Assembly: GCF_000230975.2 (NCBI RefSeq)
Contig: NC_021172.1
Location: 3,726,001 to 3,790,000 of the forward strand
Source: Hyphomicrobium denitrificans 1NES1
GTDB taxonomy: Bacteria; Pseudomonadota; Alphaproteobacteria; Rhizobiales; Hyphomicrobiaceae
DNA length: 64,000 nucleotides
Direction of reading: 5' to 3'
Shown here: positions 46,118 to 54,979 of the stretch, in pieces
How positions within the stretch are numbered: position 1 is the stretch's first letter
How the letters are laid out: the number at the start of each line of letters is the position of its first letter
Position numbers and translations under genes: made by a program
The notes under the pieces: model-generated
What the model was told of the DNA's origin: nothing
The model's database searches: none
Seen by the model: only the letters and a program-made list of their open reading frames with translations

Positions 46118-47501
46118 GGTGGGACTGGGCGACTTCGTTGGCAGGGCAACGCTCGCCGCGAGCGCGGTTGTGCTTGCGGGGGTTCTGGCGGCCAGCGCCG
46201 CGGCGGCCGCGACGATGACCATGACGCAGCCGCGGTTTGGTACCGTCGAGCTTGTTATGCCCAAAGCGGAGGCGTCTGCGTTCGTGATCTTGTTGAGCGA
46301 CCCGAATGGTCCGGCATCTGCCAACCGGGAGATTGCAGGCGGACTCGCCGACCGGGGCGCCGCCGTTGCCGTCATCGGTGAAGCTGCCGTCCGGTCCATC
46401 CTCCAATCGCCCGACAGCGGCAAGCATTGCATCGACCTGTTCGGCGATCTCGAAGGTCTGGCACGCACGGCGGAGCGGCAGACCGGCATGCAGAGCTGGC
46501 AACAGCCTGTGCTGCTTGGCATCGGCGATGCAGGCGCCATCGCCTACCTCGGCTTGGCGCAGACACCGTCGAATACGTTTGCGGGGGCGGTGAGCTTCGG
46601 ATTTTCGCCGACGCTGGCATCGGCGCAGCCCTTTTGCGACGTAACGTCGACTGCCGGGCCGAAGCCTGGAACATTCACGTATGCGCCCGCGAAACTGGCG
46701 GGACGGTGGATCATCGTCACCACAAATCCCGACGATCAGAGCTCGCAGCCGTTCGTCGACGCCAATCCGGGGTCGAAGGCGATGGCCGGGTCGCCGCAGG
46801 ACAAGTCTTCGCGAGACGTTGCGATCAACGCCGTCTTCGAGGTTGCCGCGACAACGACTGCGGCGCTCAGCGATTTGCCGCTCGAAGAGTTGCCGGCGAC
46901 ACAGCCCAAAATTCTGGTGATTTTTTTCTCTGGTGATGGCGGCTGGCGCGACATCGACAAGCGGCTCGGCGAAATGCTGTCGAAGGACGGCGTTGCGGTG
47001 ATCGGCGTCGATGCGCTGCGCTATTTCTGGAGCAAGAAAGAGCCTCAGACGATTGCGGCCGATATCGGGCGTATCATCCGTCATTACGGGCCTGCATGGG
47101 GTGTGAAATCCTTCGCGCTCGCGGGGTATTCGTTCGGCGCGGGCATCATTCCGCTCACTTGGCCAAAACTCGATCCCGCGACGCAAAGCGAGATCAAGCT
47201 GATCGCAATGCTCGGACTGGAGCCCGTCGCGCGCCTGCAGATGTCAGTGGCAGGTTGGCTCGGGTTGAATTCATCCGCGGACATTCCGCTCGGGCCTTAC
47301 TTGGCGCAATTGCCAAAGGACCGTGTGATGTGCGTCTATAGCGTCGAGGAGCAGAAGGACAACGATACCGGATGCACGCTGCCTGAACTTGACGGTGCGA
47401 CGCGTGTGGCTCGCACCGGCGGGCATCATTTCGGGGGCGACTACCAGGAGATCGCGCAGATCATTCTCGATCGGCTGCGTGCCGTGAGCGCCGAGCGGTG
47501 A
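46107..47501 (+). CDS. acvB: AcvB/VirJ-type periplasmic lysyl-phosphatidylglycerol hydrolase
   Basis: 464 residues. Signal peptide (VLAGVLAASAAAAAT, cleavage near 36). Two alpha/beta halves: an N-terminal degenerate one and a C-terminal VirJ domain (about 265-464) with ILVIFFSGDGGWRDID, GVDALRYFWSKKEPQTIA and the nucleophile elbow GYSFGAG (Ser342); His in GGHHFGGDY near the end. In Agrobacterium AcvB hydrolyses lysyl-PG made by LpiA and is needed for virulence. The 11-base overlap with lpiA implies coupled synthesis of enzyme and counter-enzyme. Confidence 0.92.
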   Translation: MRLRVGLGDFVGRATLAASAVVLAGVLAASAAAAATMTMTQPRFGTVELVMPKAEASAFVILLSDPNGPASANREIAGGLADRGAAVAVIGEAAVRSILQSPDSGKHCIDLFGDLEGLARTAERQTGMQSWQQPVLLGIGDAGAIAYLGLAQTPSNTFAGAVSFGFSPTLASAQPFCDVTSTAGPKPGTFTYAPAKLAGRWIIVTTNPDDQSSQPFVDANPGSKAMAGSPQDKSSRDVAINAVFEVAATTTAALSDLPLEELPATQPKILVIFFSGDGGWRDIDKRLGEMLSKDGVAVIGVDALRYFWSKKEPQTIAADIGRIIRHYGPAWGVKSFALAGYSFGAGIIPLTWPKLDPATQSEIKLIAMLGLEPVARLQMSVAGWLGLNSSADIPLGPYLAQLPKDRVMCVYSVEEQKDNDTGCTLPELDGATRVARTGGHHFGGDYQEIAQIILDRLRAVSAER

Positions 47502-47523
47502 GCAAAAGATAACTTTAGGTGAA

Positions 47524-47600
47524 TGGTACCGCCTCCCAGAGTTGAACCGGGGACCTCTAGATCCACAATCTAGCGCTCTAACCAGCTGAGCTAAGGCGGC
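47524..47600 (-). tRNA. tRNA-His (GTG), A73, no encoded G-1
   Basis: Cloverleaf on the minus strand: acceptor GCCGCCT/AGGCGGT (first pair G-U), D-arm GCTC/GAGC, anticodon stem CTAGA/TCTAG with loop TTGTGGA (anticodon GTG), T-arm CCCGG-TTCAACT-CTGGG (with one C-U/G-U type irregular pair), discriminator A73 and encoded CCA. The base before the 5' end is T, so the G-1:C73 identity pair normal for tRNA-His is missing. This is the known situation in a large part of the alphaproteobacteria. Confidence 0.95.
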
Positions 47601-47732
47601 ACAGGCTTTGTTCACAAAGCAATAAATCGAGGCCGATGCCTGCCAGCCGTTTGGAAAGGTCCGGCGAACCTCGATTTCAGGGTTCAGCTATCACCACAGC
47701 TCTCCCCGAGGGTCAAGGGCCGAATGGCGCTG

Positions 47733-48392
47733 TCAGGCGGTTCGCGACGGACCACCGCGGCCGCCGAACAGGAAGGCCAATACAAGCCCCGCGACGAAGC
47801 CGCCGACGTGCGCCATATAAGCGATGCCGCCCGTGCCCGCAGTCTCGTCGGTCTGGGCGATCGAGCCGAAGCCGCTGAAAAGCTGCAGCACGATCCAAAA
47901 TCCGATCACGGCGAGGGCGGGGAGCGAGACAATCTGGCGGATGACGAGCACGTCGACGCGCGCGTGCGGGAACATCAAAATGTAAGCACCAAGCACGCCG
48001 GCTATGGCGCCGGAGGCTCCGACGTTCGGGACGCTCGAGCCGCTGTTGAAGTAATATTGCGCAAACGTCGCCGCGAGGCCGCACACGAGGTAGAACGCGA
48101 GGAAGGGGAGGCGGCCGAGTCGATCCTCGACGTTGTCTCCGAAGATGTAGAGATAAAGCATGTTGCCGAAGAGGTGCATCCAGCCGCCGTGCATGAACAT
48201 CGCCGTGAAGAGCGTCGGCATGTTGGCGGCGGGATCGTCGCTGAAGCGGCTCGGAATGAACGACCAGTCCTGGATGAATTGGTCGCCGCCGTTGAGTTCG
48301 GTAAGAAAGACAAGAACGTTGATGGCGATCAGGCCGTAGGTGACGATTGGCACATTTCGGACTGCGCTATCGTCGTCGCCGATCGGAAACAT
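47733..48392 (-). CDS. Rhomboid-family intramembrane serine protease
   Basis: 219 residues, six membrane segments. N-terminal VTYGLIAINVLVFLTEL, the loop MHGGWMHLFGNMLYLYIFGD (about 67-86), the catalytic serine motif GASGAIAGVLGAY (about 124-136) and catalytic His in YMAHVGGFVAG (about 192-202). It cleaves membrane proteins inside the bilayer; the substrate is unknown. It is the minus-strand gene between tRNA-His and ubiG. Confidence 0.94.
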   Translation of the reverse strand: MFPIGDDDSAVRNVPIVTYGLIAINVLVFLTELNGGDQFIQDWSFIPSRFSDDPAANMPTLFTAMFMHGGWMHLFGNMLYLYIFGDNVEDRLGRLPFLAFYLVCGLAATFAQYYFNSGSSVPNVGASGAIAGVLGAYILMFPHARVDVLVIRQIVSLPALAVIGFWIVLQLFSGFGSIAQTDETAGTGGIAYMAHVGGFVAGLVLAFLFGGRGGPSRTA

Positions 48393-48410
48393 TTGCGCCC
48401 CTCGTTTGAC

Positions 48411-49190
48411 CTAGGCTGCCGGCGGTTTTTTAACAGACATCAGATAATTCACGTCCGTGTCGGGATTGCGAGTCCAGACGTCCCGCATCGGAGCATAGGT
48501 GATGCCTTCAAAGTGCGGTGCGGCGAGACCGGCGGCTTCAGCGTAGCGCGCCAGTTCTTCGGGGGTCACGAAACGGTCCCATTGATGGGTGCCGCGCGGC
48601 AGCCATCCCAAGACATACTCGGCGCCGACGATGGCCAATGCCCACGCCTTGAAGGTGCGGTTCAACGTCGAAAAGACGGCAAGGCCGCCGGGTCGAACGA
48701 GGGACGCGCACTCGGCGATGAATTTTTTCGGGTCGGGAACGTGCTCGACGACTTCAAGACAGGCGACTATGTCGAACGTCCGTCCTTCCGCGGCGAGGTC
48801 TTCGACGCGTACCGAGCGATAGTCGACCGAGAGGCCCTGTGCCTCGGCATGACTTTTCGCGATTGCGATATTGCGCTCGGAGGGATCGATTGCCGTTACC
48901 GTGGCGCCCATCCGGGTCAGGGGCTCGGACACGAGGCCGCCGCCGCAGCCGATGTCGAGTGCCGTCAGACCTGACAGCGGTTTCAGGGTTTTGGTATCGC
49001 GGCCGAAATGCGCAACGGCCTGGTCGCGAATAAACGACAGCCGGGGTGGTCCAATTTGGTGCAGAGGCCGGAATTTTCCGTTCGGATCCCACCATTCGGA
49101 AGCAAGGCGAGAAAAGCGCTGCACTTCCTTGGGGTCGAGGGTCGTGCTTTCGGGTGTCGGATCGTCGGGCTGGCGTTTGGCGGCGGTCAT
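48411..49190 (-). CDS. ubiG: Ubiquinone biosynthesis O-methyltransferase
   Basis: 259 residues from the ATG at 49190. FSRLASEWWDPNGKFRPLH near the start, SAM site LTALDIGCGGGLVSEPLTRMG (about 69-89), VACLEVVEHVPDP, and FSTLNRTFKAWALAIVGAEY. It performs both O-methylations of ubiquinone synthesis. It is divergent from lysC with a 208-base gap, a conserved arrangement in alphaproteobacteria. Confidence 0.96.
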   Translation of the reverse strand: MTAAKRQPDDPTPESTTLDPKEVQRFSRLASEWWDPNGKFRPLHQIGPPRLSFIRDQAVAHFGRDTKTLKPLSGLTALDIGCGGGLVSEPLTRMGATVTAIDPSERNIAIAKSHAEAQGLSVDYRSVRVEDLAAEGRTFDIVACLEVVEHVPDPKKFIAECASLVRPGGLAVFSTLNRTFKAWALAIVGAEYVLGWLPRGTHQWDRFVTPEELARYAEAAGLAAPHFEGITYAPMRDVWTRNPDTDVNYLMSVKKPPAA

Positions 49191-49398
49191 TGCGGGCTCC
49201 GGTTTGAGGCTAGTCGCCAGCGGGTCGGGGGACTTGTCAAGCGCGGCACGATCCCGCTCATCTTTTCGTTGACTTTTCGGCAGTTGCCCGAGACCTCGCG
49301 AGCCGCTAAGAAGCCGAGGCTCAATCCAGACATTAAGGCTCAACAGGTCCTTTCTGGGCCGCCCTGAGCCTGCAGCAGGTGCAGGAAACCCGTTCAGG

Positions 49399-50661
49399 AT
49401 GGCGACGGTTGTGATGAAATTCGGCGGCACTTCGGTCGCCACCATCGAGCGCATCCAGAACGTGGCGCGACACGTCAAGCGCGAGGTCGACGCCGGCAAC
49501 AAGGTGGCCGTGGTCGTCTCGGCAATGTCGGGCGTGACGAACCAGCTTGTGGCTTGGGTCAAGGAGGTGTCTCCGCTTTACGATGCGCGCGAATATGACG
49601 CCGTCGTTGCGACCGGCGAGCAGGTGACGGCCGGACTTCTGGCGCTGGCGCTGCAGGCGATGGGCCTCAAGGCGCGTTCCTGGACTGGATGGCAGGTGCC
49701 AATCAAAACGGACTCGGCGCACGGTGCAGCGCGTATCATCGATATTCCCGGCAGCGATCTGAAAAAGCGGATCGATGCCGGAGAGGTGGCGGTGATCACC
49801 GGTTTCCAGGGCATCGAACCGAAGGCCGACCGCGTTTCGACGCTTGGCCGCGGCGGCTCGGATACGAGTGCGGTTGCGATTGCGGTCGCGCTCGAAGCCG
49901 ACGTCTGCGATATCTATACCGACGTGGATGGCGTCTACACGACCGATCCGAGGATCGTGCCGAAGGCGCGGCGCTTGGCCAAAGTCTCTTATGAAGAGAT
50001 GCTGGAGATGGCATCGCTGGGCTCGAAGGTGCTGCAGACCCGGTCGGTCGAGCTGGCCATGGTCTACAAGGTGAAAACACGTGTTCTGTCGAGCTTCATC
50101 GCGCCCGATGCGATGAAGCCCTTCAGATCCGACAATATCGAGAACATCGGAACTATCGTTTGCGACGAGGATGAGATCGTGGAACAGCAAGTCGTGAGCG
50201 GCATCGCCTACGCCAAGGACGAGGCCAAGGTAACGCTTCTGAAGGTCGACGATAAGCCGGGTGTCGCGGCGCGCATTTTCGGGCCGCTGTCGGATGCGAG
50301 CATCAACGTCGATATGATCGTTCAGAACGTAACGCCGGACGGCAAGCACACCGACATGACGTTCACCGTTCAGGCTGCAGAGTTGCCGCGCGCCCTCGAC
50401 GTTTTGAAAAAGGCCAAGGTCGACATCGGCCATTTCGATGTCAAAAGCTCGGCGGACGTCGTGAAAATCTCCGTCATCGGCGTCGGCATGCGCAGCCATG
50501 CCGGTGTTGCAGCGCAGATGTTCAAAACTCTTTCGGAAAAAGGCATCAACATACACGCCATCTCAACGTCAGAGATTAAAATCAGTGTATTGATCGATGC
50601 TGCGTATGCCGAGCTTGCCGTTCGCACCTTGCACACGGTTTACGGTCTCGATAGCGACTAG
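49399..50661 (+). CDS. lysC: Aspartate kinase
   Basis: 420 residues. Kinase domain with VVMKFGGTSVATIERI, TLGRGGSDTSAVAIAVALEAD (about 151-171) and YTDVDGVYTTDPR; two C-terminal ACT domains (about 265-415), the usual site of lysine/threonine feedback. First step from aspartate to lysine, threonine and methionine, and to diaminopimelate for the cell wall. Confidence 0.97.
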   Translation: MATVVMKFGGTSVATIERIQNVARHVKREVDAGNKVAVVVSAMSGVTNQLVAWVKEVSPLYDAREYDAVVATGEQVTAGLLALALQAMGLKARSWTGWQVPIKTDSAHGAARIIDIPGSDLKKRIDAGEVAVITGFQGIEPKADRVSTLGRGGSDTSAVAIAVALEADVCDIYTDVDGVYTTDPRIVPKARRLAKVSYEEMLEMASLGSKVLQTRSVELAMVYKVKTRVLSSFIAPDAMKPFRSDNIENIGTIVCDEDEIVEQQVVSGIAYAKDEAKVTLLKVDDKPGVAARIFGPLSDASINVDMIVQNVTPDGKHTDMTFTVQAAELPRALDVLKKAKVDIGHFDVKSSADVVKISVIGVGMRSHAGVAAQMFKTLSEKGINIHAISTSEIKISVLIDAAYAELAVRTLHTVYGLDSD

Positions 50662-50730
50662 ACGCGGATTCGTTCCGGCCGCGCCTTTCTTACCTACTGA
50701 TGGACCGTCCAGACGGGCGGGACGACTAGC

Positions 50731-53022
50731 ATGATCGTGCGGCCCAACGACCCCAGACCCCTACCGAGCGAAACCTCGCTCCGCGTCATCATGCGCGGAT
50801 TGCGCGAGATCATGTCGGAAGGGGGCGAGGGCCAGGACAAGCTCGATCGCATCGTTCGCCAGATCGCCGGCGTCATGATCGCCGATGTGTGCTCAATCTA
50901 TCTCAAGCGCCAGGACGGTTCGCTGGAACTGTTTGCGACCGAGGGCCTCAACCCATCAGCCGTCCATAAAACGCGGATGAAGCGCGGGGAAGGCCTGGTC
51001 GGGCGATGCTCGGAGCTGGGCGTGACGGTCAACGAGCCGGAGGCTTCGAGCCATCCGGCGTTCTCCTACCGTCCGGAGACAAGCGAAGAAATCTATCATT
51101 CTTTGCTGGCTGTGCCGATCTCGCGCTCGGGTCAGGTGCTCGGCGTGCTCGTCATCCAAAACCGGACGCCAAAAGAATATTCGGACGAAGACGTCGAGGT
51201 TCTGCAGGCGACCGCGATGGTGGTCGCCGAGAATCTCGTTTCGGGCGCCGTGGCGGGAACGGGTGCCGCGCTCGAAGGCTCGCTATCGCAGCCGATGGTG
51301 ATCGAGGGCGAGCCGCTCTCGGAAGGCATCGCGCTCGGGCATGTGGTGCTGCACGAGCCGCGCATCGTCGTTACCCACCTTTTGTCCGACAATCCGGTCG
51401 CGGAAATCGAACGGCTCGAGCTGGCGCTTGCGAAGCTCCAGGCGAACATCGACGAAATGTTCGAGCACGAGCATCTATCCGCGATTGGAGAGCACCGCGA
51501 CGTGCTCGAAGCCTATCGCATGTTCGCGCACGACAAGGGCTGGCATCGGCGCCTGCGGGAAGCGGTCGAGGGTGGATTGACAGCGGAAGCCGCAGTCGAG
51601 CGCGTGCAAAATGCCATGCGTACCCGCATGCTGAAGCAGCACGACACTTATTGGCGCGAGCGCCAGCGCGATCTCGATGATCTTTCCGACCGGCTACTCA
51701 GGGTGCTTGCCGGCCGGCTCAAAAGCTCGGAAGACGGCAGCTTGCCGCCGGAAGTAATCCTCATTGCACGCACGATGGGGCCGGCGGAGCTTCTCGATTA
51801 CGATCGCAGCCGGCTTCGAGGGCTAGTTGTCGAGGATGGTTCGAGCCAGAGTCACGTCGCGGTCGTGGCGAAGGCGCTGGGGATCGCGGCGGTCGGTCAG
51901 GCGGCTGGAATCGTCGACCGCGTCGCGGCTGGCGACGCAGCGATCATCGATGCGGTGACAGGCGAAGTTCATCTTCGCCCGACGAACGAGGTGATCGCTG
52001 CCTATTCCGATAAAGTGCGCTTCCGGGCGCGCAAGCAGAAGCGCTATCAGTCGCTGCGCGGCCGTCCGGCTGTCACCAAAGACGGAATTCGCATCGCCCT
52101 GCTAATGAATGCCGGGCTTCTCGTAGACATGTCACATCTGATCGAATCTGGCGCCGATGGGGTCGGGCTCTACCGTACCGAATTGCAATTCATGCTGTCG
52201 GACGCCTTTCCGAGGCTCGATCGCCAGACGCAGCTCTACCGATCGGTGATCGAGGAAGCGGAAGGCAAGCCGGTCGTTTTCCGGTCGCTCGATATCGGCG
52301 GCGATAAGGTGCTTCCCTATCTCCGGCAGCCGAAAGAAGAAAACCCGGCCATGGGCTGGCGCGCCATTCGCATGGCGCTCGACAGGCCGGAGCTTTTCCG
52401 CCTGCAAATCCGCGCTCTTCTGAAGGCTGCGGCCGGCCGCGAGCTTCGGGTGATGATCCCGATGGTTTCCGCACCCTATGAGCTCGGCGCCATCCGGGCA
52501 TTGATCGAACGCGAAAAGGCGTTCCTGACGAAGCACGGCCATCAGCTGCCGAGCAGCATGCTGGTCGGGGCGATGTTCGAAGTTCCGGCACTGCTGTTCG
52601 ATCTCGACGCGTTCCTGACGCGTGTCGATTTTGTCTCGATCGGCTCGAATGATCTGATGCAATTCATGTTTGCAGCGGATCGCACCAACGCACGCGTTGC
52701 AAGCCGCTTCGATGTCCTGACCGCAGCGCCTCTCAGAGCGCTCCGCATGCTGATCAAGGCAGCCAAGAAGCATAAGGTGCCGCTGACGCTCTGCGGTGAA
52801 ATGGCAGGCAGTCCGCTCGAAGCCATGACTCTTATCGCGCTCGGACTCAGGTCGTTGTCGATGGCGCCCGCTTCGATTGGCCCAATCAAGACGATGATCC
52901 TTTCGCTCGATGCGGAAAAAGCGACGACTTACGTCGAAGAACTTCTCAAAGAAGATGCCAAAGACCTGCGCATGTCCTTGCAGCAGTTTGCCGAAAAGGA
53001 GGGCGTCGCGATCGACGGCTGA
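50731..53022 (+). CDS. ptsP: Phosphoenolpyruvate-protein phosphotransferase PtsP (EI-Ntr)
   Basis: 763 residues. N-terminal GAF domain (about 20-170), then the EI N-terminal domain with active His375 in GSSQSHVAVVAKALG, and the PEP-binding TIM barrel (about 450-745) with GADGVGLYRTELQFM, RSLDIGGDKVLPYL and catalytic Cys in LTLCGEMAGSPLEAM. It starts the nitrogen-related phosphotransfer chain to NPr and EIIA-Ntr; the GAF domain in related proteins senses glutamine. The lysC-ptsP-prfA neighbourhood is conserved. Confidence 0.97.
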   Translation: MIVRPNDPRPLPSETSLRVIMRGLREIMSEGGEGQDKLDRIVRQIAGVMIADVCSIYLKRQDGSLELFATEGLNPSAVHKTRMKRGEGLVGRCSELGVTVNEPEASSHPAFSYRPETSEEIYHSLLAVPISRSGQVLGVLVIQNRTPKEYSDEDVEVLQATAMVVAENLVSGAVAGTGAALEGSLSQPMVIEGEPLSEGIALGHVVLHEPRIVVTHLLSDNPVAEIERLELALAKLQANIDEMFEHEHLSAIGEHRDVLEAYRMFAHDKGWHRRLREAVEGGLTAEAAVERVQNAMRTRMLKQHDTYWRERQRDLDDLSDRLLRVLAGRLKSSEDGSLPPEVILIARTMGPAELLDYDRSRLRGLVVEDGSSQSHVAVVAKALGIAAVGQAAGIVDRVAAGDAAIIDAVTGEVHLRPTNEVIAAYSDKVRFRARKQKRYQSLRGRPAVTKDGIRIALLMNAGLLVDMSHLIESGADGVGLYRTELQFMLSDAFPRLDRQTQLYRSVIEEAEGKPVVFRSLDIGGDKVLPYLRQPKEENPAMGWRAIRMALDRPELFRLQIRALLKAAAGRELRVMIPMVSAPYELGAIRALIEREKAFLTKHGHQLPSSMLVGAMFEVPALLFDLDAFLTRVDFVSIGSNDLMQFMFAADRTNARVASRFDVLTAAPLRALRMLIKAAKKHKVPLTLCGEMAGSPLEAMTLIALGLRSLSMAPASIGPIKTMILSLDAEKATTYVEELLKEDAKDLRMSLQQFAEKEGVAIDG

Positions 53023-53038
53023 CGCGCACTAAAAGCCT

Positions 53039-53067
53039 TTGACAAAAAGACTTTTTTAACCAAGATA
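53039..53067 (+). promoter_or_regulatory. Candidate promoter upstream of the RodZ-like gene
   Basis: An exact TTGACA (53039-53044) is followed 17 bases later by AAGATA (53062-53067), a weak -10. If real, transcription starts after the first ATG (53071) and the protein begins at a later codon such as ATG 53110. Confidence 0.35.
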
Positions 53068-53070
53068 CGG

Positions 53071-53823
53071 ATGAGGGTTGAGGGACCGGTGCGTAGTACC
53101 GGATTGTGTATGCGTCGAGGCGTTGGGCGGAACGTTTCGGTCGGCGGCCGTGTGCGGGTGGAGCGCACGGCGCGCGATCGCAGTGAGTTCTCAAATCAAG
53201 TACAAGTCTCGCATGACCGGGAGCTGATTGCCCGGTTCTTCATGGATTTGCGTCGCGCGTTGCGGTTGACGCTTCCGCAGGCCGCGTATTATCTGCAGGT
53301 CCACACAAGCGTCATCGAAGCGCTCGAGACCGGGCAAGTCGAATACCTGCCGCCGTGGCCGCAGACGACCCAAATCGTCATGGGCTATGCGTCGATGGCC
53401 GGAGTTGACGGCCGGCCGGTTCTGAATGCCATCGGCAATCTCATCATTATGCTTCAGCCTGCGCCGGACGAGCCGAAGGAGAAGTCCGCGGGCTATACAT
53501 CGCAGGCGGGGGGCCATTTTCTCCGCGCTGGATCGGCCATTGCAAGCGGCGCCCGGCGGTTGCCGAAGGACGCCATACACCAGATCCGGCAAAGGCCGCA
53601 GCGCGCGCTTTATGCCCTGTCGCTGCCGCTGTTCATCCTGTTGTTCTTCCACGTATCGGTTTTTGAGGCCGTCGCGCAGCCTTTCAGCACGGCCGTCAAT
53701 CGCGTGAGTGTGTATTTTCAAGAGCATTTTGCGCCGGTCCAGGACGGTTTGCGCTGGATCGACGTGCGCGATCCCCGGTCGCGCCGGACCGACAAATTGC
53801 AGATTGCAGGCGGTTCGTATTAG
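53071..53823 (+). CDS. RodZ-like HTH protein with one membrane segment
   Basis: Up to 250 residues (ATG 53071; ATG 53110 is possible and would give 237). HTH_25/RodZ-type domain at about 50-100: FFMDLRRALRLTLPQAAYYLQVHTSVIEALE region ending with EYLPPWPQTTQIVMGYA. A single membrane helix (YALSLPLFILLFFHVSVFEAV, about 188-208) is followed by a short periplasmic part. RodZ links MreB to the envelope, but here the C-terminal domain is short, so the role may differ. It is located between ptsP and prfA, as in other Hyphomicrobiales. Confidence 0.8.
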   Translation: MRVEGPVRSTGLCMRRGVGRNVSVGGRVRVERTARDRSEFSNQVQVSHDRELIARFFMDLRRALRLTLPQAAYYLQVHTSVIEALETGQVEYLPPWPQTTQIVMGYASMAGVDGRPVLNAIGNLIIMLQPAPDEPKEKSAGYTSQAGGHFLRAGSAIASGARRLPKDAIHQIRQRPQRALYALSLPLFILLFFHVSVFEAVAQPFSTAVNRVSVYFQEHFAPVQDGLRWIDVRDPRSRRTDKLQIAGGSY

Positions 53824-53886
53824 ATGCGCGCCTGAGCGCCGCGGTCGTATGGCTGCGGCCCAATCGGACCGTATCCATCGGACATC

Positions 53887-54966
53887 ATGACTTCATTGCC
53901 GCGCGATAAACTCGACCGTCTTTTCGAGCGCTGGATGGCTATCCAGGATGAGCTCAATCATGGCGTGTCACAGGCCCAGTACGTCAAGCTGACGAAGGAG
54001 TTCGCGGAGCTGTCCCCGGCCGCTGCGCAAATCGAAGCGCTGCGCAAAGCCGAAGCCGAAAGCGCAGACCTGGAGCAATTGATCCGAGATCCCTCGGCCG
54101 ACAAGGACATGGTCGATCTCGCTTATGCCGAGCGGGCGACACTTGCCTCGCGCATCGGCGAACTGGAGCAGCAACTACGGATCGCGCTTCTGCCCAAAGA
54201 TGCGGCGGATGAGAAAAGCGCGATCCTTGAAGTGCGGGCGGGTACGGGCGGCGACGAAGCGGCGCTGTTCGCGGCCGATCTCTTCCGCATGTATTCGCGC
54301 TACGCCGATCTCAAAGGCTGGAAGGTCGAAGTTATCTCGGCGTCTGAAAACGATCTCGGGGGCTACAAGGAGATCATCGCGTCGATTACGGGCGAGGGCG
54401 TGTTCGCGCGATTGAAATTTGAGTCGGGCGTGCATCGCGTGCAGCGGGTTCCCGCGACGGAAGCCAGCGGGCGCATTCACACGTCCGCCGCGACGGTGGC
54501 GGTGCTACCCGAGGCAGAGGACGTCGAGATCGACATCAAGCCCGAGGATATTCGCATCGATACGATGCGCGCAGGCGGCGCAGGCGGCCAGCACGTCAAC
54601 AAGACGGAAAGCGCGGTGCGTATCACGCACCTGCCGACGGGGATCGTCGTCGTTTCCGCGGAAAAATCGCAACATCAGAACCGCCGTTTGGCAATGAACG
54701 TCCTGAAAGCCCGCGTCTACGAGCTTGAGCGCGAAAAGGCCGCAAGCGAGCGCTCGGATGCCCGCAAATCTCAGGTCGGCTCGGGTGATCGCTCGCAGCG
54801 GATTAGGACGTACAACTTCCCGCAGGGGCGGGTGACCGATCATCGGATCAATCTGACGCTCTACAATCTCGATGAGGTCATGGCCGGAAACGGGCTCGAC
54901 ACGCTGGTTGACGCGCTCATCACCGATCATCAGGCGACGATGCTGGCCGAACTCAACGCCGCGTAA
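53887..54966 (+). CDS. prfA: Peptide chain release factor 1
   Basis: 359 residues. Stop-codon recognition motif [12 protein letters not shown] (about 193-204) with PxT, and the peptidyl-tRNA hydrolysis GGQ at 233-235 in [17 protein letters not shown]. It terminates translation at UAA and UAG. prmC, which methylates the GGQ glutamine, begins 14 bases downstream. Confidence 0.98.
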   Translation: MTSLPRDKLDRLFERWMAIQDELNHGVSQAQYVKLTKEFAELSPAAAQIEALRKAEAESADLEQLIRDPSADKDMVDLAYAERATLASRIGELEQQLRIALLPKDAADEKSAILEVRAGTGGDEAALFAADLFRMYSRYADLKGWKVEVISASENDLGGYKEIIASITGEGVFARLKFESGVHRVQRVPATEASGRIHTSAATVAVLPEAEDVEIDIKPEDIRIDTMRAGGAGGQHVNKTESAVRITHLPTGIVVVSAEKSQHQNRRLAMNVLKARVYELEREKAASERSDARKSQVGSGDRSQRIRTYNFPQGRVTDHRINLTLYNLDEVMAGNGLDTLVDALITDHQATMLAELNAA

Positions 54967-54979
54967 AGGGTCGACCATC

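Noticed and set aside
47524-47602. Alternative tRNA-His fold with G-1 paired to C73
   Set aside because: It needs an 8-bp acceptor and loses the encoded CCA; the 7-bp stem with A73 and CCA fits better.
50662-50700. Terminator after lysC
   Set aside because: Only a short imperfect GCGG/CCGC pairing with a weak T-rich tail; not convincing.
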